Part shown: one piece after another, positions 1-11,428 of the stretch
Layout: the number at the start of each line of letters is the position of its first letter
Position numbering within the stretch: the stretch's first letter is position 1
NCBI RefSeq assembly: GCF_036588685.1
Contig: NC_086384.1
Coordinates: forward strand, 49,989,973 to 50,053,972
Source: Mytilus trossulus
Lineage: Eukaryota > Mollusca > Bivalvia > Mytilida > Mytilidae
Length of the DNA stretch: 64,000 bases
Direction of reading: 5' to 3'
Notes under the pieces: generated by a model
Databases searched by the model: none
Seen by the model: only the letters and a program-made list of their open reading frames with translations
What the model was told of the DNA's origin: nothing
Made by a program: the position numbers and the translations under genes

Positions 1-449
1 TTTATAATGGACCATAGCTCTGGACTAAATCTTCAGAATGGAACAAAATTCAAACTTGATCTATAAGTTGTCATGATAAACCATATAATCAATATTGAAT
101 CAATATCTTTAAGAACGAAGAAAAAAAGGGTGGAAACTGATTTGCCGGACTGACGGATGGACAAACAGACAGACAGACGGATGGATAAAGTGCATACCTC
201 AAGTCCCAAATCGTCGGTGGGGGACTTATAACTAGGGGTGATGATAAAATTGCTGCTTTTTTATTTCTTTCACATCGATTTTCATCTATCCCTATTTGTC
301 AATTATTTTTTTCCTAAATGAAGTTTAGGAAGATAGGCATCGGGTGGCGGTAGTAGTGAAAAAACTATGTGAATTTTTATCCTGAACTTTTGATGTCGTC
401 TCTAAGAGAAGTAGAATAGAAGTCATTTCAAGAAATAATATTGCAGCCT
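1..449. other. Non-coding AT-rich stretch
   Basis: No gene is visible. A short run of acag/gacg-type repeats lies at about 160-185. Otherwise the sequence is unremarkable. Confidence 0.5.
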
Positions 450-816
450 ATTTCGTGGAGTGTGTAGCCAAAGGTAATTAACAGTGGCAGATCCAGGGGG
501 TTGGAACCCCCTTTTTGTTTGAACAATCAATGCATTTGAACGGGAACATAGAGTCCCCCCTTTCATAATGGATGGATCCGCCCCTGGGTCATATCTTTGT
601 TAAGCTTGCTTGTTAGCTGAACAGTATTCATTATTAGGTTTGGTTAACTACCCTACTTAAAGAGTAGACTAGTCCGACAGATATCAAATCTAACTGACTG
701 TTAGACTAAGCTACTTTTAAGAGAGGGTAGTACATCTGACCTAATAATGACCGAATGGTTCAGCTAAAAAGCAAGTTAAACAAAGATATTACTTTTGCCT
801 ACACACTCAACGAAAT
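450..816. mobile_element. Foldback MITE with a nested second MITE
   Basis: The left arm (450-480 continued at 591-690) and the right arm (about 705-816) are imperfect inverted repeats. For example, 'atatctttgttaagcttgct' at 591-610 is mirrored by the complement of 770-789, and 'atttcg' at 450 pairs with 'cgaaat' at 811-816. The left arm is interrupted at about 481-590 by a second element of about 110 bp. That element has its own short inverted ends: 'ggcagatccaggggg' near 486 against the complement of 'ggatccgcccctgg' near 574. Removing the inner element restores 'gtaatatctttg', which matches the uninterrupted right arm. No coding capacity is seen, so both look like non-autonomous DNA elements. 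Confidence 0.75.
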
Positions 817-1626
817 CAGATATAAAGGGAGTTCATATATAAATTGTAGATACAACATAGTTGTTTCAGACACACACAAACTATTTTGAGTGACTCTCTC
901 ACACTCATATTTATTGACAGAGGTTAAGGTGTAAATGCATAGTTATAGTGAATTTATTTAACAGGGGGTGAGTTTGTTCTTTGTTGTCTTAAAATATTTT
1001 TTTTTTCGGAGATCAGCATCCGATTATTGTTCTTGTCTTGCGAAATTCTATTAGATTTTAATGTTGCATACATTTTGTTGTTCTCGCAGATCGTACATAC
1101 TTTACTGTTAATTATCTGTTAACTAATTAAGAAGTTTCGATACAGACCAATGGCGTACATTTTGTTGTCCATATTAGACTATATTTTAAGATGCTTTTTA
1201 CACGTTTCTGCGTAATATATACTTAGCAGTTTATACTCTATCATCAGATTTTTGACTCTTTGACATGCACACTCACCATTTCAACTTAATTTTTAAGATA
1301 TAATAAAGGTGAAGTTTTATTCATACAGTGGAACTTTTTACAAAGATTGATTCTCGTTGGTTCCTCGAACACTCACAGACCATCATGTATTTTTGTCAAA
1401 GAAAACAAACTGCCTGTTATTTAATTGTTTATATAATTGTTGTTTAATCATTGAATAAATCAAAAGTTCCAGCTATGAATTCTGCTTTTTTTTTTTTTTT
1501 TTATCTCAACTGCTATTGTACGAGGGCTTAACATAATACATATGATACCATGATGAGAGGGTCTTGAAGGTCATCATAACTTTGAATTTTGATAAAACTT
1601 TTTCGTAAGACTTTGATTTTTTAATT

Positions 1627-1658
<32 letters not shown>

Positions 1659-2912
1659 TGTTGAATAAACTTTCGTTTAGTAAACACCAAGCTTCTTCAA
1701 TTCATAGTCTGATAGTGTTAAATCTACAAAGTATCAATACCGTATAGATAACAAATAAATATAAGAAAAGTACAATATCAACGTAAATCATATATAGAAA
1801 GGTCGGTGCTGTGCAATGGATACGGTTGCTATGTAGTTTCTTAGCATTAAAAAGCTAACAAAATGTAAGTTATTTACAATTGTCATGTAATCACCTAATA
1901 ATAGATACCTAGATTTGGTTATCACCTTATCGGTTGCATAAACCTTGAAGAAATATTGAAGGCTGTGGTTCCTTAGTATATAGTGTTGTTGCTAAGGGTC
2001 ATTCTGGTTGCTAAAATGTTGATTAATACTCGTATAAATAATTCAGATAAATGAGACATTACGGTTTGAGATTTCAATATATGTATCGTACAATGATACA
2101 TTTTGAATCAAATATATAAAGACATTTTTAATGAATATGGTAAAACGTAGTGCATAATAAGCAGATTTTAAATATTTTGCTAGGCAACGAACAAATGATT
2201 ATTACAAAAAAAAATATTGCCGCTATTTTAAGCTCTTATATTTAGTCTATTGCAATCATAAAATTTTATTCATTTGGAGAGGGGGCCAAAAATGGCCCTT
2301 GTTGTATCTTGTCCTTTTAAATATCATTTTATCACGTAACTTGAATTTAATCAAAGGTTCATGAATGTAGAAAAACAAAATTTGCTGTCTACTAAAAAAT
2401 CTTATTTATAAACAAATGCATTAATTACGATTTCATGAAAATTGGTACACCTTATCTTCTTACGTAATCAAACCAAATGCCATTTAAAAAAAGAGGGTCC
2501 CATAAACACGTCTTCAAGATATATCAGTTTGGATGATATAAATCAGCCGAAAACTGAATCTTTACACGAAAAGTCAAAATAACAATTTACGTTAACAACT
2601 TCATTACCTCCCCTGTAACTGTATCGTATGCCTTTAAAGGAAGAGGACGGTTGTGATAATGATGTATTCGAGATTGTTCATGTTGATAAATCTATCCGTA
2701 GTTTTGTGATAAAAGAACTTAAAGATAATATGATGTTTTTATATGAAATAGCTCTAATATGTTTACCTTTAATCCTCTTAGTCTGATATAAACATTTTTG
2801 TAATATTTGCTTTTGTTTCCAATTTGAATACCATATGTACATGTACATAAAATACGGACACACGATTTTACATTTAAAAACACAGCAGATTATTGATTAG
2901 ATTGTCTATGTT
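817..2912. other. Non-coding stretch with homopolymer runs
   Basis: I see no supported gene. There is a T run near 1484-1502 and a long G run near 1638-1658, the latter preceded by T-rich sequence. ORFs here are short and lack recognisable protein features. Confidence 0.5.
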
Positions 2913-3070
2913 AATTAAAGTTAAATTGTTTACCTGCCATTCTCTCAACTTGTTATAGAAATATGTTCTCCAGTTATATCAACTTTCGTTTTCAGTAGAA
3001 TTACACATTGTTATATCACCTACGCACTACTTTGTAATTTGCATTTAAATACCCAGGTATATTAAACATG
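2913..3070 (+). repeat. Dispersed duplication, copy 1
   Basis: Sequence beginning 'aattaaagttaaattg' and ending near 'ttgtaatttgcattt' recurs in the same orientation and order at 6655-6835, with substitutions and small indels. Shared landmarks include 'acctgccat', 'caactttcgtt' and 'tttgtaatttgcatt'. It is probably an old interspersed repeat of unknown family. Confidence 0.6.
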
Positions 3071-3090
3071 GTCAAAAGTAACTTGATTAC

Positions 3091-3119
3091 CCAGACGCAT
3101 ATTTAAATATAGCGTCTGG
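3091..3119. repeat. Short near-perfect hairpin
   Basis: The 8-bp arms 'ccagacgc' (3091-3098) and 'gcgtctgg' (3112-3119) flank the palindromic core 'atatttaaatat'. The arm sequence resembles the 'gcgtctggcg' core of other mussel-type repeats in this window. Confidence 0.7.
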
Positions 3120-5215
3120 GGTGATTAACCGGACAGATCAAATATTTATAGGGGGCGTAACAAAAAATTAAATATGGAACATATCTATAAGTAGCACTTC
3201 CGTTATCCCCATTCTATTTAAAACAATTAATACAAACGGTAAACAGTGTAACGTTACATGTATAAAAATTATGTGATTATAAAAACTGACATTTTGTAGT
3301 TGACCCTATTTTGCCCAACTTGAAGATGGGCAATTATAAAAGAACGATCAAAAACTGTAATTAGTCTTTTTTCCAGAATTTTGTGACACATGTAAAAAAA
3401 ATTAAAGAATTAAGGCATGATTTGTTTTCGTGGGAAAAATTTGGTATATTATATAGGGAAACAATGTAGCATGCATGGCTGTAGAGTGCCCTCCTTATAA
3501 CAAGGTCTGGATCAGCCACTGTTTGTGTATAGATTATACCACGCTCCGCCGCAGTGCGCTAAGAGAGCGGGATCCGTATAGGTGGACCATTGTACATAAA
3601 GCCATTCAATATACCCTTATTTTCTGGTAAGTAATAGTTTTTCCGACATGTATCCCGAACGGCCTATAATCTAGGACCTCATCTTTATATTTAATTGTAA
3701 TTTTTTCCGTCCTGAACATTACCATTATATTCCACAAGACGATAACCAAGCAACCCAAAATCAATCTATTTGTATATTATAACACTCTTCGTTTAATAAT
3801 CTCTTATCTTTATACTATAAAATACCGTTTTTCTATTTTTTTGTATTAAAGCATACACTCTCTATTCTTTGAAATATTTGCCACTTGACGTTAAGCAACG
3901 GCCGGCAGTCGGTATATTGATCTTGATTGTATCCACATTAGTCTGTATTCTTTATTTTTCCCTTTTTCTTTTTTTTTGTTTCGTTATTCTTATTTCTGTA
4001 AATTATTGTTATAATTTATGCTTTCCTTTTTATATAATCTTTCAGATATCTGAGGCACTTACCTTACTCGAAAAGCACACATCAAGTTACGTTTAACGAA
4101 AGAAAAAACACCTCATACAAATACTAAGATTTCTTCAATGTAGAAAATCTTCCATAACAACTTATTACTGGCAGATCAGTGAGATCATACAATGAGCCAA
4201 CTTAATTTTAATTTACAAAATTAACTTATCTTAAAATTGCAAACGACAGAATAGTCTGAATGTTTCACAATAATCTATATCGCCTAATCCTATTGGGAAG
4301 AAAACATTTAGGGACCAATCTTCACACAATACCACTTTGCCAGTCTCCGTGTCCATGAAGAAATACATAAGTTAACCAGTCATTCATAAAACCCAATACT
4401 CTTTGAATACATGTTTGAATCAATCAAATGGAAAAGATGGAATGGAATTTATTCCATACTGCATGATAACTGGTTAAAAAAAATAACTGAAAAGTGTATT
4501 TCCCTACTACAAACTATTATGCTGAGTTCACACGTGATACGAATTCGATTCCAATATCCATCATGTATTAAAAGGCAGCTTCACAAAAATTCTCCTGTAC
4601 ATGTGGACCTTTATATAAAATACGGAGATTAGTATGATTGATGATAAGGCAACAACCTAGCAGAGTTCAAATGACATGGATGTTTGCAAATATAATCACT
4701 GCTCGGCCTTCAATATTAAGAAAACTCCATACCATATAAATAACTGAGAAGGGCCATACATGTAAATGAGATACAATTCAAACGTGAAAACTGTTAAATT
4801 TCTTATATGATTTTTAATTTGTTTAATTCTCCGACATATCTGACAACAATGTGATTCTTGATTTTTGATTTATTAACTTAATAAATGTCACCTTTTTTCG
4901 CTTTATGGTTGCTGTCAGAATAATGTTTATACTGTGATTATAATGATTGCTGGCAGCTTCAGTAATTAAAAACAAATCTTGGAATCTTTTTTCTTATTAA
5001 ATTTGAGCTGTTTATCATAAAATGAAAATTCAAGAATTATAGATTTTTGTTAATTCTTCACTTTTTAATTACACATAATATCTGTGTCCAGAAATCTTCA
5101 TTGGTTTGTCTACAAAAGAAAGTAAATGTTAAAATCATATTAATTTTTGGTCACCAGCATGGCATATATGAAAAACAAAAAAAAACCATCATATATAAAT
5201 ATACATTTTAAAATG
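3120..5215. other. Non-coding stretch
   Basis: No gene or clear repeat is recognised. ORFs of 73-75 codons at 3869 and 4411 have low-complexity or featureless translations and no homologous copy elsewhere in the window. Confidence 0.45.
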
Positions 5216-5500
5216 TCTTGGTGCAAGCTGAATCCCGCTACGGCATGCGAGATTTTCTCGCTGTGTTGATGACACAACCCATTGGTGTCATTGGGTTGTT
5301 TCCTGTTCTTTTGTTGGGTTGATGAGACGTCTCTTTGACACATTCCCTGTTTGAATTCTCTATCAAAATCATGAATTTTTATCATTGTTGAAGGCCATAC
5401 AGTTGCCTATAATTGCTCACATCCACCTCGTTTGAACTTGAGGTGGATAACTGTCTCATTGGTATTCATACCGCATCTTCTTATTTGTATAATGTTTACC
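5216..5500. repeat. Mussel-type interspersed repeat fragments
   Basis: The segment with 'gattttctcgctgtgttgat' and 'gtctctttgacacattccc' is the same family as 8450-8600 and 9420-9550. The segment near 5440-5490 ('actgtctcattggtattcat') is the reverse complement of the 'gatgtggtatgattgccaatgag' family seen at 34060 and 15110. Family identity is from memory of mussel sequences. Confidence 0.55.
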
Positions 5501-6654
5501 TTTTGGTACTTTTATTCTCAATTTTTTGTTTTAGTCTATAGTGTGACCTCTTAATCATGTTGATGTCTACTTTTGGTAATGTATAGCACTGGGATCACCG
5601 GGTGTAGCCTCATTGATACCTCCTTTCATTGATGATGGATCAACAACGTGTCCCACTTATTATATATATATTTGTATAAGCTTAATGCATTTGTTGTTTT
5701 TTTTAATCGAGCATAAATCGTTTTGACCGTTTGGTGTATGTTCAAATTGGCATCTTTTAGATTTACTTTGTTTGGTTTTCTTCTGCTAATGGTTTTGGAT
5801 TGAATTCCCTCCTTTAAAGGTGTACAATATTGCGCATCCTACCCCCCTTTTATACACATATCAAAATGCGAACTCCATTATACACTACATACAGATACGA
5901 CAAACTTATCCTGGATGAAGTTCATATTTCATATCTCTTTCAATAAAGTATTTATAAAGTTAAAGATACTACAAATCAACCACAAAATGTATTTATAGCG
6001 TACACACGACTGTTCGAGTGGTCCCAGTCAATACAAAAATTGCCATTTATTGTGTAATTATTAACTTTCTTGCGTAGCACCGACATTCATGACAGAATAT
6101 AACTACTTGATGTTTCAGGTTGTATTAAAATTTATGTAACAGTTAGTGTTGTTATATCATCTTACCAAAGTTTGATGTGCTGTTATTTTCCTTCGCGGGG
6201 ATGGCAGCCATGCTGTCTGGTGTTTTCCAAAACTTGTATGTCATCACAAAAAAAATAGAAATAGTTTTAAACAACAATCGCTACAGTCGGGCTTTTCAAT
6301 AGTGTTGTCGTTATATAGTTTCTTCCGTATTCAATAACCAACTTCTTGGTTATTCTTCTTGGACATTATCTTTAAATACAAGCTAAAAAATCCGATACTA
6401 TTCCGAATGTCATAAATTACCATTTTTATATCACTTGTCATCAAGACGCTCTACTTTGGAAAAATAAAGCGGCCGGATGATCGAGACTAGGTCAAAAGGA
6501 AAACTTTGATATAATAAACAAAAACTGTGTACACACGCAGCAAATTAGGTATTCGTGTGTTTGTTTAAATTCATATTACACTTTAAAATATACATGTTTT
6601 ACATGGACAGTAGAACGTTACTACTTTATCACTTTATGTTTAAATTTATTGATA
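5501..6654. other. Non-coding stretch
   Basis: No supported gene, RNA or repeat was recognised. Confidence 0.45.
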
Positions 6655-6835
6655 AAAATTAAAGTTAAATTGTTAACCTGCCATCCTTTCAATCTGTTAT
6701 AATATTTTATATGAAATGTGAATTCCGTTATACCAACTTTCGTTTCCATTTAACTTCAATCAACATATAACACCTGTACATGTATGTAGACGAAACTGTT
6801 TTGTAATTTGCATTTTAAAACATTAAACAAACTAA
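6655..6835 (+). repeat. Dispersed duplication, copy 2
   Basis: This is the second copy of the segment at 2913-3070, with about 20 bp more internal sequence. Confidence 0.6.
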
Positions 6836-6969
6836 CATATCCATAAAATATGTGTACACACGGGGTTAATTAATAAGGTTGTATATAGATCCGGTTTATA
6901 GATAGGGTTTGTGTCTTTGTTCTACTCTTATAGTTGATTTGTTTTCATCAATTTTATATTATAGTTCGT

Positions 6970-7430
6970 TTCTGTATGTAGTTATCAAAGGTACCAGGAT
7001 TATAATTTAGTACGCCAGACCCGCGTTTCGTCTTCATAAGACTCATCAGTGACGCTCATATCAAAATATTTATAAAGCCAAACAAGTACCAAGCAGAAGA
7101 GCATTGAGGATTCAAAATTCCTAAAAGTTGTGCCAAATACGGTTAAAGTAAAGTAAATTCTAGGATAAAAAAATCCTGAGTTTTTCGAAAAATTCAATGT
7201 TTTGTAAACTGGAAATTTATACAAATAACCACATTATTGATATTCATGTCAACACCGAAGGGTTGAATACTGGGATGGTGATACCCGCAGGGAGAAAACG
7301 TTCACCAGCAGTGGCATCGTGTAATTAGTTATCAAAGGTACCATGATAATAATTGAGTACGCCAGACGCGCGTATCGTCTACATCAGACTCATCAGTGAC
7401 GCTCATATCAAAATATTTATAAAATATACC
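6970..7430. repeat. Two copies of the 'acgccagac(g)cgcg' mussel repeat
   Basis: The block with 'agttatcaaaggtacca', 'tacgccagac', 'actcatcagtgacgctcat' and 'caaaatatttataaa' occurs at about 6978-7080 and again at 7327-7423. Between the copies, 7250-7320 holds another common mussel motif ('gatacccgcagggagaaaac'). These appear to be fragments of interspersed elements. The 74-codon minus ORF here is a by-product. Confidence 0.6.
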
Positions 7431-7499
7431 TTGTGTGTTACCTTTTGATGTTATGTCTCTGTTATGTCGTTGTTTTCTTATATTTCATACGTTCCCCCA

Positions 7500-7690
7500 G
7501 TTTTAGTTTGTTACCCCTATTTTGTTTTTTTCCGATCGATTTACGAGTTATGAGCAGCAGGATACTCCTGTTGCCTTTATAGTTGATAGGAGTCCTTCAG
7601 TTTTAGTTTGTAACTCAGATTTGATTTTTTTCAATCGATTTATGAACTTCGGACAGCAGTAAACTACTGTTGCCTTTGTTTATGCTTCTG
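7500..7690 (+). repeat. Tandem pair of a roughly 105-bp repeat
   Basis: The series 'agttttagtttgt', 'cgatcgatttac', 'agcag', 'actcctgttgccttt' at about 7499-7585 is repeated at 7599-7685 with substitutions. Confidence 0.6.
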
Positions 7691-8400
7691 TTGATATTTA
7701 TGTTATTCAATATTTTGAAACATATGCAGCAGTTTATAAATATGTAATAGTTTATTACAGGTTGAAATGCCTTAAAACCTATCTACGAATGTGAATAATA
7801 AGAGTTGGATTTAAACATTTTCCTAATATTGATTCCAGATAGATTCCATATAAGTATTTACAGTTTAGAGAACTAAGTAGGTAAATAAGAACAGATCATT
7901 AACTTTTTTGTCAAACTATTGATAACACGACAATTTATCTAAGTGATAATGTCAAACGTAGGTACACTTGTATTGTCTTGGGTTGGGATAAATGGAACTT
8001 TTTAAAACATCACTTCTTTAATATTCTCTTAAATAAGATAAACGATGACAATATATGCATTTCGACTAATAATGTCTCGTCTAGGATGCTCAATTCAAAA
8101 TATCTGAATAATACTAAGTTTGCAGAGATTTATGATTTAAGAGTGCTCAACTCGTCAGGTCACTACAATGAAGAAAAAATCCGTTTCACAAAAGCGCACA
8201 CTGGATGGGCAATTCAACATTTTATAGATTAATGTACTAAGAAAACAAAAACAAGTTGAACACCATAGAAAGGATGTCACATATACAAAAGGGAGAAAAT
8301 AAAAACCCCATGTAACAATCGACACAAAAGATACATCATAAAGGACCTCAATATCGAACAACGGAGAAAACTGAAACCTCATATTACAATTGACAAAAGA
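7691..8400. other. Non-coding stretch with one unsupported ORF
   Basis: An 84-codon ORF (7978-8232, plus) opens with a run of aromatic residues and then becomes Asn-rich. I recognise no domain or signal peptide in it, and no paralogue occurs elsewhere in the window. I do not call it a gene. Confidence 0.4.
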
Positions 8401-8439
8401 CCAAATAAATACAGGCACTCACACCACATCTTCCTATAT

Positions 8440-8610
8440 CTATTCAAAGCATAAAATAGCAAACAAAACGAAGCACACCTCCGGGTGCGGGAATTTCTCG
8501 CTACATTGAAGACCTGTTGGTGACCTTCGGCTGTTGTTTTTTTTTCTATTGTTGGGTTGTTGTCTCTTTGATATATTCCCCATTTCCATTCTCAATCTTA
8601 TTTGAACTCG
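8440..8610. repeat. Mussel-type interspersed repeat
   Basis: It contains 'gcacacctccgggtgcggga', 'atttctcgctacattgaaga' and 'gttgtctctttgatatattc'. This is the same family as 5216-5360 and 9420-9550. Confidence 0.6.
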
Positions 8611-8884
8611 ATACTCAAATCTAATTTACATGTCCCATCACTTCTGAAGACACATTGTTGATACTGACAAAAGTTACAATTTTGGATATACTTTTTGGAA
8701 CTTTTGGATTATAGCTCTTCATCTTTTTTATAAATTTTAGATTTCAAATATTTCGGCTACGAGCATCACTGAAGGGTCATGTATTGTCGGAATGCGAATC
8801 TAGTGCAGAACAATTTGTACCGTTAATGTTATTAAGATTGATTGAATAAAGAAAATAATAATTGTTTAAACTGAATACTGTTAA

Positions 8885-9090
8885 CTCACATATTTTCGCG
8901 AGCGATTTATTTTCGCGACTTTCGAGAGTTGAAAAATAACGCGATTAAAAATCGTCGCGAAAATGTAAATTTTCCTTATTCAACTACGTCATGAAAATTT
9001 AAAAATCGAGTAATCAAATTTGGCGAAGTGGCCTTGTAAGGATAAAACTCGAAATAAAATATCAGCGAAAAAAAGTTCGTTTTTACGGTA
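8885..9090. repeat. CpG-rich 'cgcgaaa' interspersed repeat
   Basis: Several tcgcga/cgcgaaa words occur in inverted arrangement, for example 'ttttcgcgagcga' near 8895 and 'tcgtcgcgaaaatg' near 8952. This is unusual in an otherwise AT-rich, CpG-poor stretch and looks like a short interspersed element. Confidence 0.5.
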
Positions 9091-9284
9091 CTTGAAATAA
9101 GCAGCCAGCATGTCACTAACTGCAAGTAGTTTTTGTTGAGTTATGTATCATTATCAATATGCTAAGGTTCTTTTGTTACTTTTTCTGACATTGGTCTTGA
9201 TCTACCTTTAAACTAAGTTTTACTGTGCGTATTGCTGTGTGTATGATTGTTATAAAATAACTAGAGGAAAAGGGGGTTTAGATC

Positions 9285-9560
9285 TCACAAAACAAGTTTA
9301 ATCCCGCTGCGTTATTGCGCCTGTCCAAAGTCAGGATCCTCTATCTCTTGTTAGTTTTTATGTCCTTTACTAATAGTTCATTTATTTTTGGAGTATGACA
9401 TCCATTTTCACTGAAGTAGAACACTTGTTTATTAAGAAGCCAGCTTAATCCCGCCTCAAGGTGCAGAATTTCCTTGCTGTGTTCAAGACCCATTGGTGGA
9501 CTTCCGCTGTTTTCGGATCTTTGGTTAGGTTGTTGTCTCTTTGACACATTTACTTTTTCA
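9285..9560. repeat. Mussel-type repeat fragments
   Basis: Two fragments are present: 'aatcccgctgcg...gtccaaagtcaggatcctct' (about 9300-9345) and 'aatcccgcctcaaggtgcag...gttgtctctttgacacat' (about 9448-9550). The latter is the same family as 8440-8610. Confidence 0.55.
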
Positions 9561-10079
9561 TTAAGGATTTGAGTAAATGAGGCTTAATGTTAAGTCGACA
9601 AATCAAACAAAAATGTGCAAAAAATGAAAACAACACGTGAAATAATTTCTTGCGTCCGAAGACATAGTCGTTTGTTTAACGCAACAAAACTTCAAAAGTT
9701 TAATATACAATTATCTATCATGGTCAATTTCCTTTTTAAAAATATGGACCATTCCCCCCTCTTCGATAAAAAAAAGTGTATAACTAAAACAAATCATATA
9801 TAAGGTAAGACGCGCATCCCAACAAAAGTTAAGGTGGTTCATTATCAAACAATTAAAATGAAGTAAGTGTTTACGTAATAATTGTCAAATATTTTTTAAG
9901 TATTCGAAATATACGTTTACGTGTTTTTGAACCAATAATTTTATCCTAAAGGAAAATTACTATCGATTTTAAGACAATAGTAAACCTTTGTGAAAGAGGT
10001 CCAATAGATACCAGAATAACATTTAAACTCATAGTTGGAAAATAAGCTGATATCGCTATGCATAAAAAAGGATATACAG
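9561..10079. other. Non-coding stretch
   Basis: Nothing was recognised. The 62-codon plus ORF at 9615 is featureless. Confidence 0.4.
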
Positions 10080-10325
10080 ACAAATAATAGTACACAAGAC
10101 ACAACATAGAAAACTAATTACGAAGCAAAACCAATCCCTTGCAAATGTGGGGCATTCTCTGGGAGGGTGAGCAGATCCTGCTCCACATGTGGCTATCGTT
10201 GTGTTGCTGATGTTATTACAAACCCTGTAAATAGTCTTATTCTGTAAATCACATTCGTGAAAGTGAACAGAACTGCAGTTACGACATTACGAACATATTT
10301 GATATCATCTGTGAAATCTGTGAAT
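10080..10325 (-). repeat. 'gagcagatcctgctccacatgtgg' repeat, diverged copy
   Basis: This is the same family and orientation as 63195-63545. Shared landmarks are 'gacacaacatagaaaact', 'gggagggtgagcagatcctg' and 'aaatagtc'. The inverted-orientation copies lie inside the foldback elements at about 17330-17536, 27950-28270 and 57660-57980. Confidence 0.65.
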
Positions 10326-11428
10326 CTAAACTCATCAATCATCATACACATGTTTAGTTGATCAAGCCTTTTCCGATCGATTGACTGATTATGTTGGTAA
10401 ACTTATATCAAATTTTAACAATCTTATGAATGCCCGTGTTCTTAAGGGGAACGCAAACTGTTGCAGTTCCTAGTAAAATTTACATCAACACAATAAACAG
10501 TTAGAAATGACAATCACAAACAAAACATATAACACATTTTTCATCATATGTGTGGTGTATGGGTCATTCAAAATAAAAGGTTGCACTATAATTTCAATGG
10601 AAATCTATATCATGACCTGAGTAATAAAAACATTAATATGTATACATATGTTCACTGAATTTGATATTACTCATACAAAAATCAAACCACGATGTGTTCA
10701 ATAATATGACTATCAGTTTCAGATCTAAGTACTAAATTGTTCTTTTCAATATATTAAAAAATCATAACGTGTAAACTGTTTTATATGAATTATTCTATTT
10801 GAGGATTACCAAACATGTTTTACTTATAAGGTTTATATTTAAATATGCGTGTCATCAAATTTATTCACAACATCTGCATACTCTCATTCAACTCATTCGT
10901 TCCATTTTTTTTTCAATATGTTATTACAGAAATATATTAAAGAAACATGTACGTCCTGTTGGATAGTATCATTGGCATCAAAATTAGCATATGCGATCAA
11001 TATTAATTTTTTTTCAATTTATTTTTTAGACGACCCCTCATTTCTCACCTGTTCTTGTTGTTCTGAACTATAGGTGCAGACCACTGTTGCAAAGGTTAGA
11101 TAAAAGTCATTTTTCGTTTTGTTATCAAGGCCGGTATCGACAGGAAGTATTACATATTTGTTATTTTCTTAGCCTTAACTTTTGTGAACTGTAAATAAGT
11201 AGCTTGGGAAATTTTAATCGTTATCTTTACCTAATTTCTCTTTAGTGTGTTCATATTTTCTACAACAATTGTTTTGTTGTAAACTTCCTCAATAAGAAAC
11301 TTGAGTTATATGGAAAATACATATGTTACTATTTGTTTTGTAATGTTTTGCATGACTCGTTAAATTTTGGTTTAAATACAACTTTAAACTTTTGAAATAA
11401 CATTATTATTTTTATATTCTTTTGCAAA
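10326..11428. other. 5' flank of TLR-1, no gene seen
   Basis: The sequence is AT-rich and shows no paralogy to the flanks of TLR-2 and TLR-3. TLR-1 therefore has a different upstream region. No confident promoter element can be assigned. Confidence 0.5.

Noticed and set aside
3535-3600. GC-richer patch considered as a possible tRNA or small RNA
   Set aside because: I could not fold it into a cloverleaf, and no A/B box pair was convincing.
7978-8232. 84-codon plus ORF
   Set aside because: No domain, no homologous copy in the window and no coding signature. I could not support a gene.
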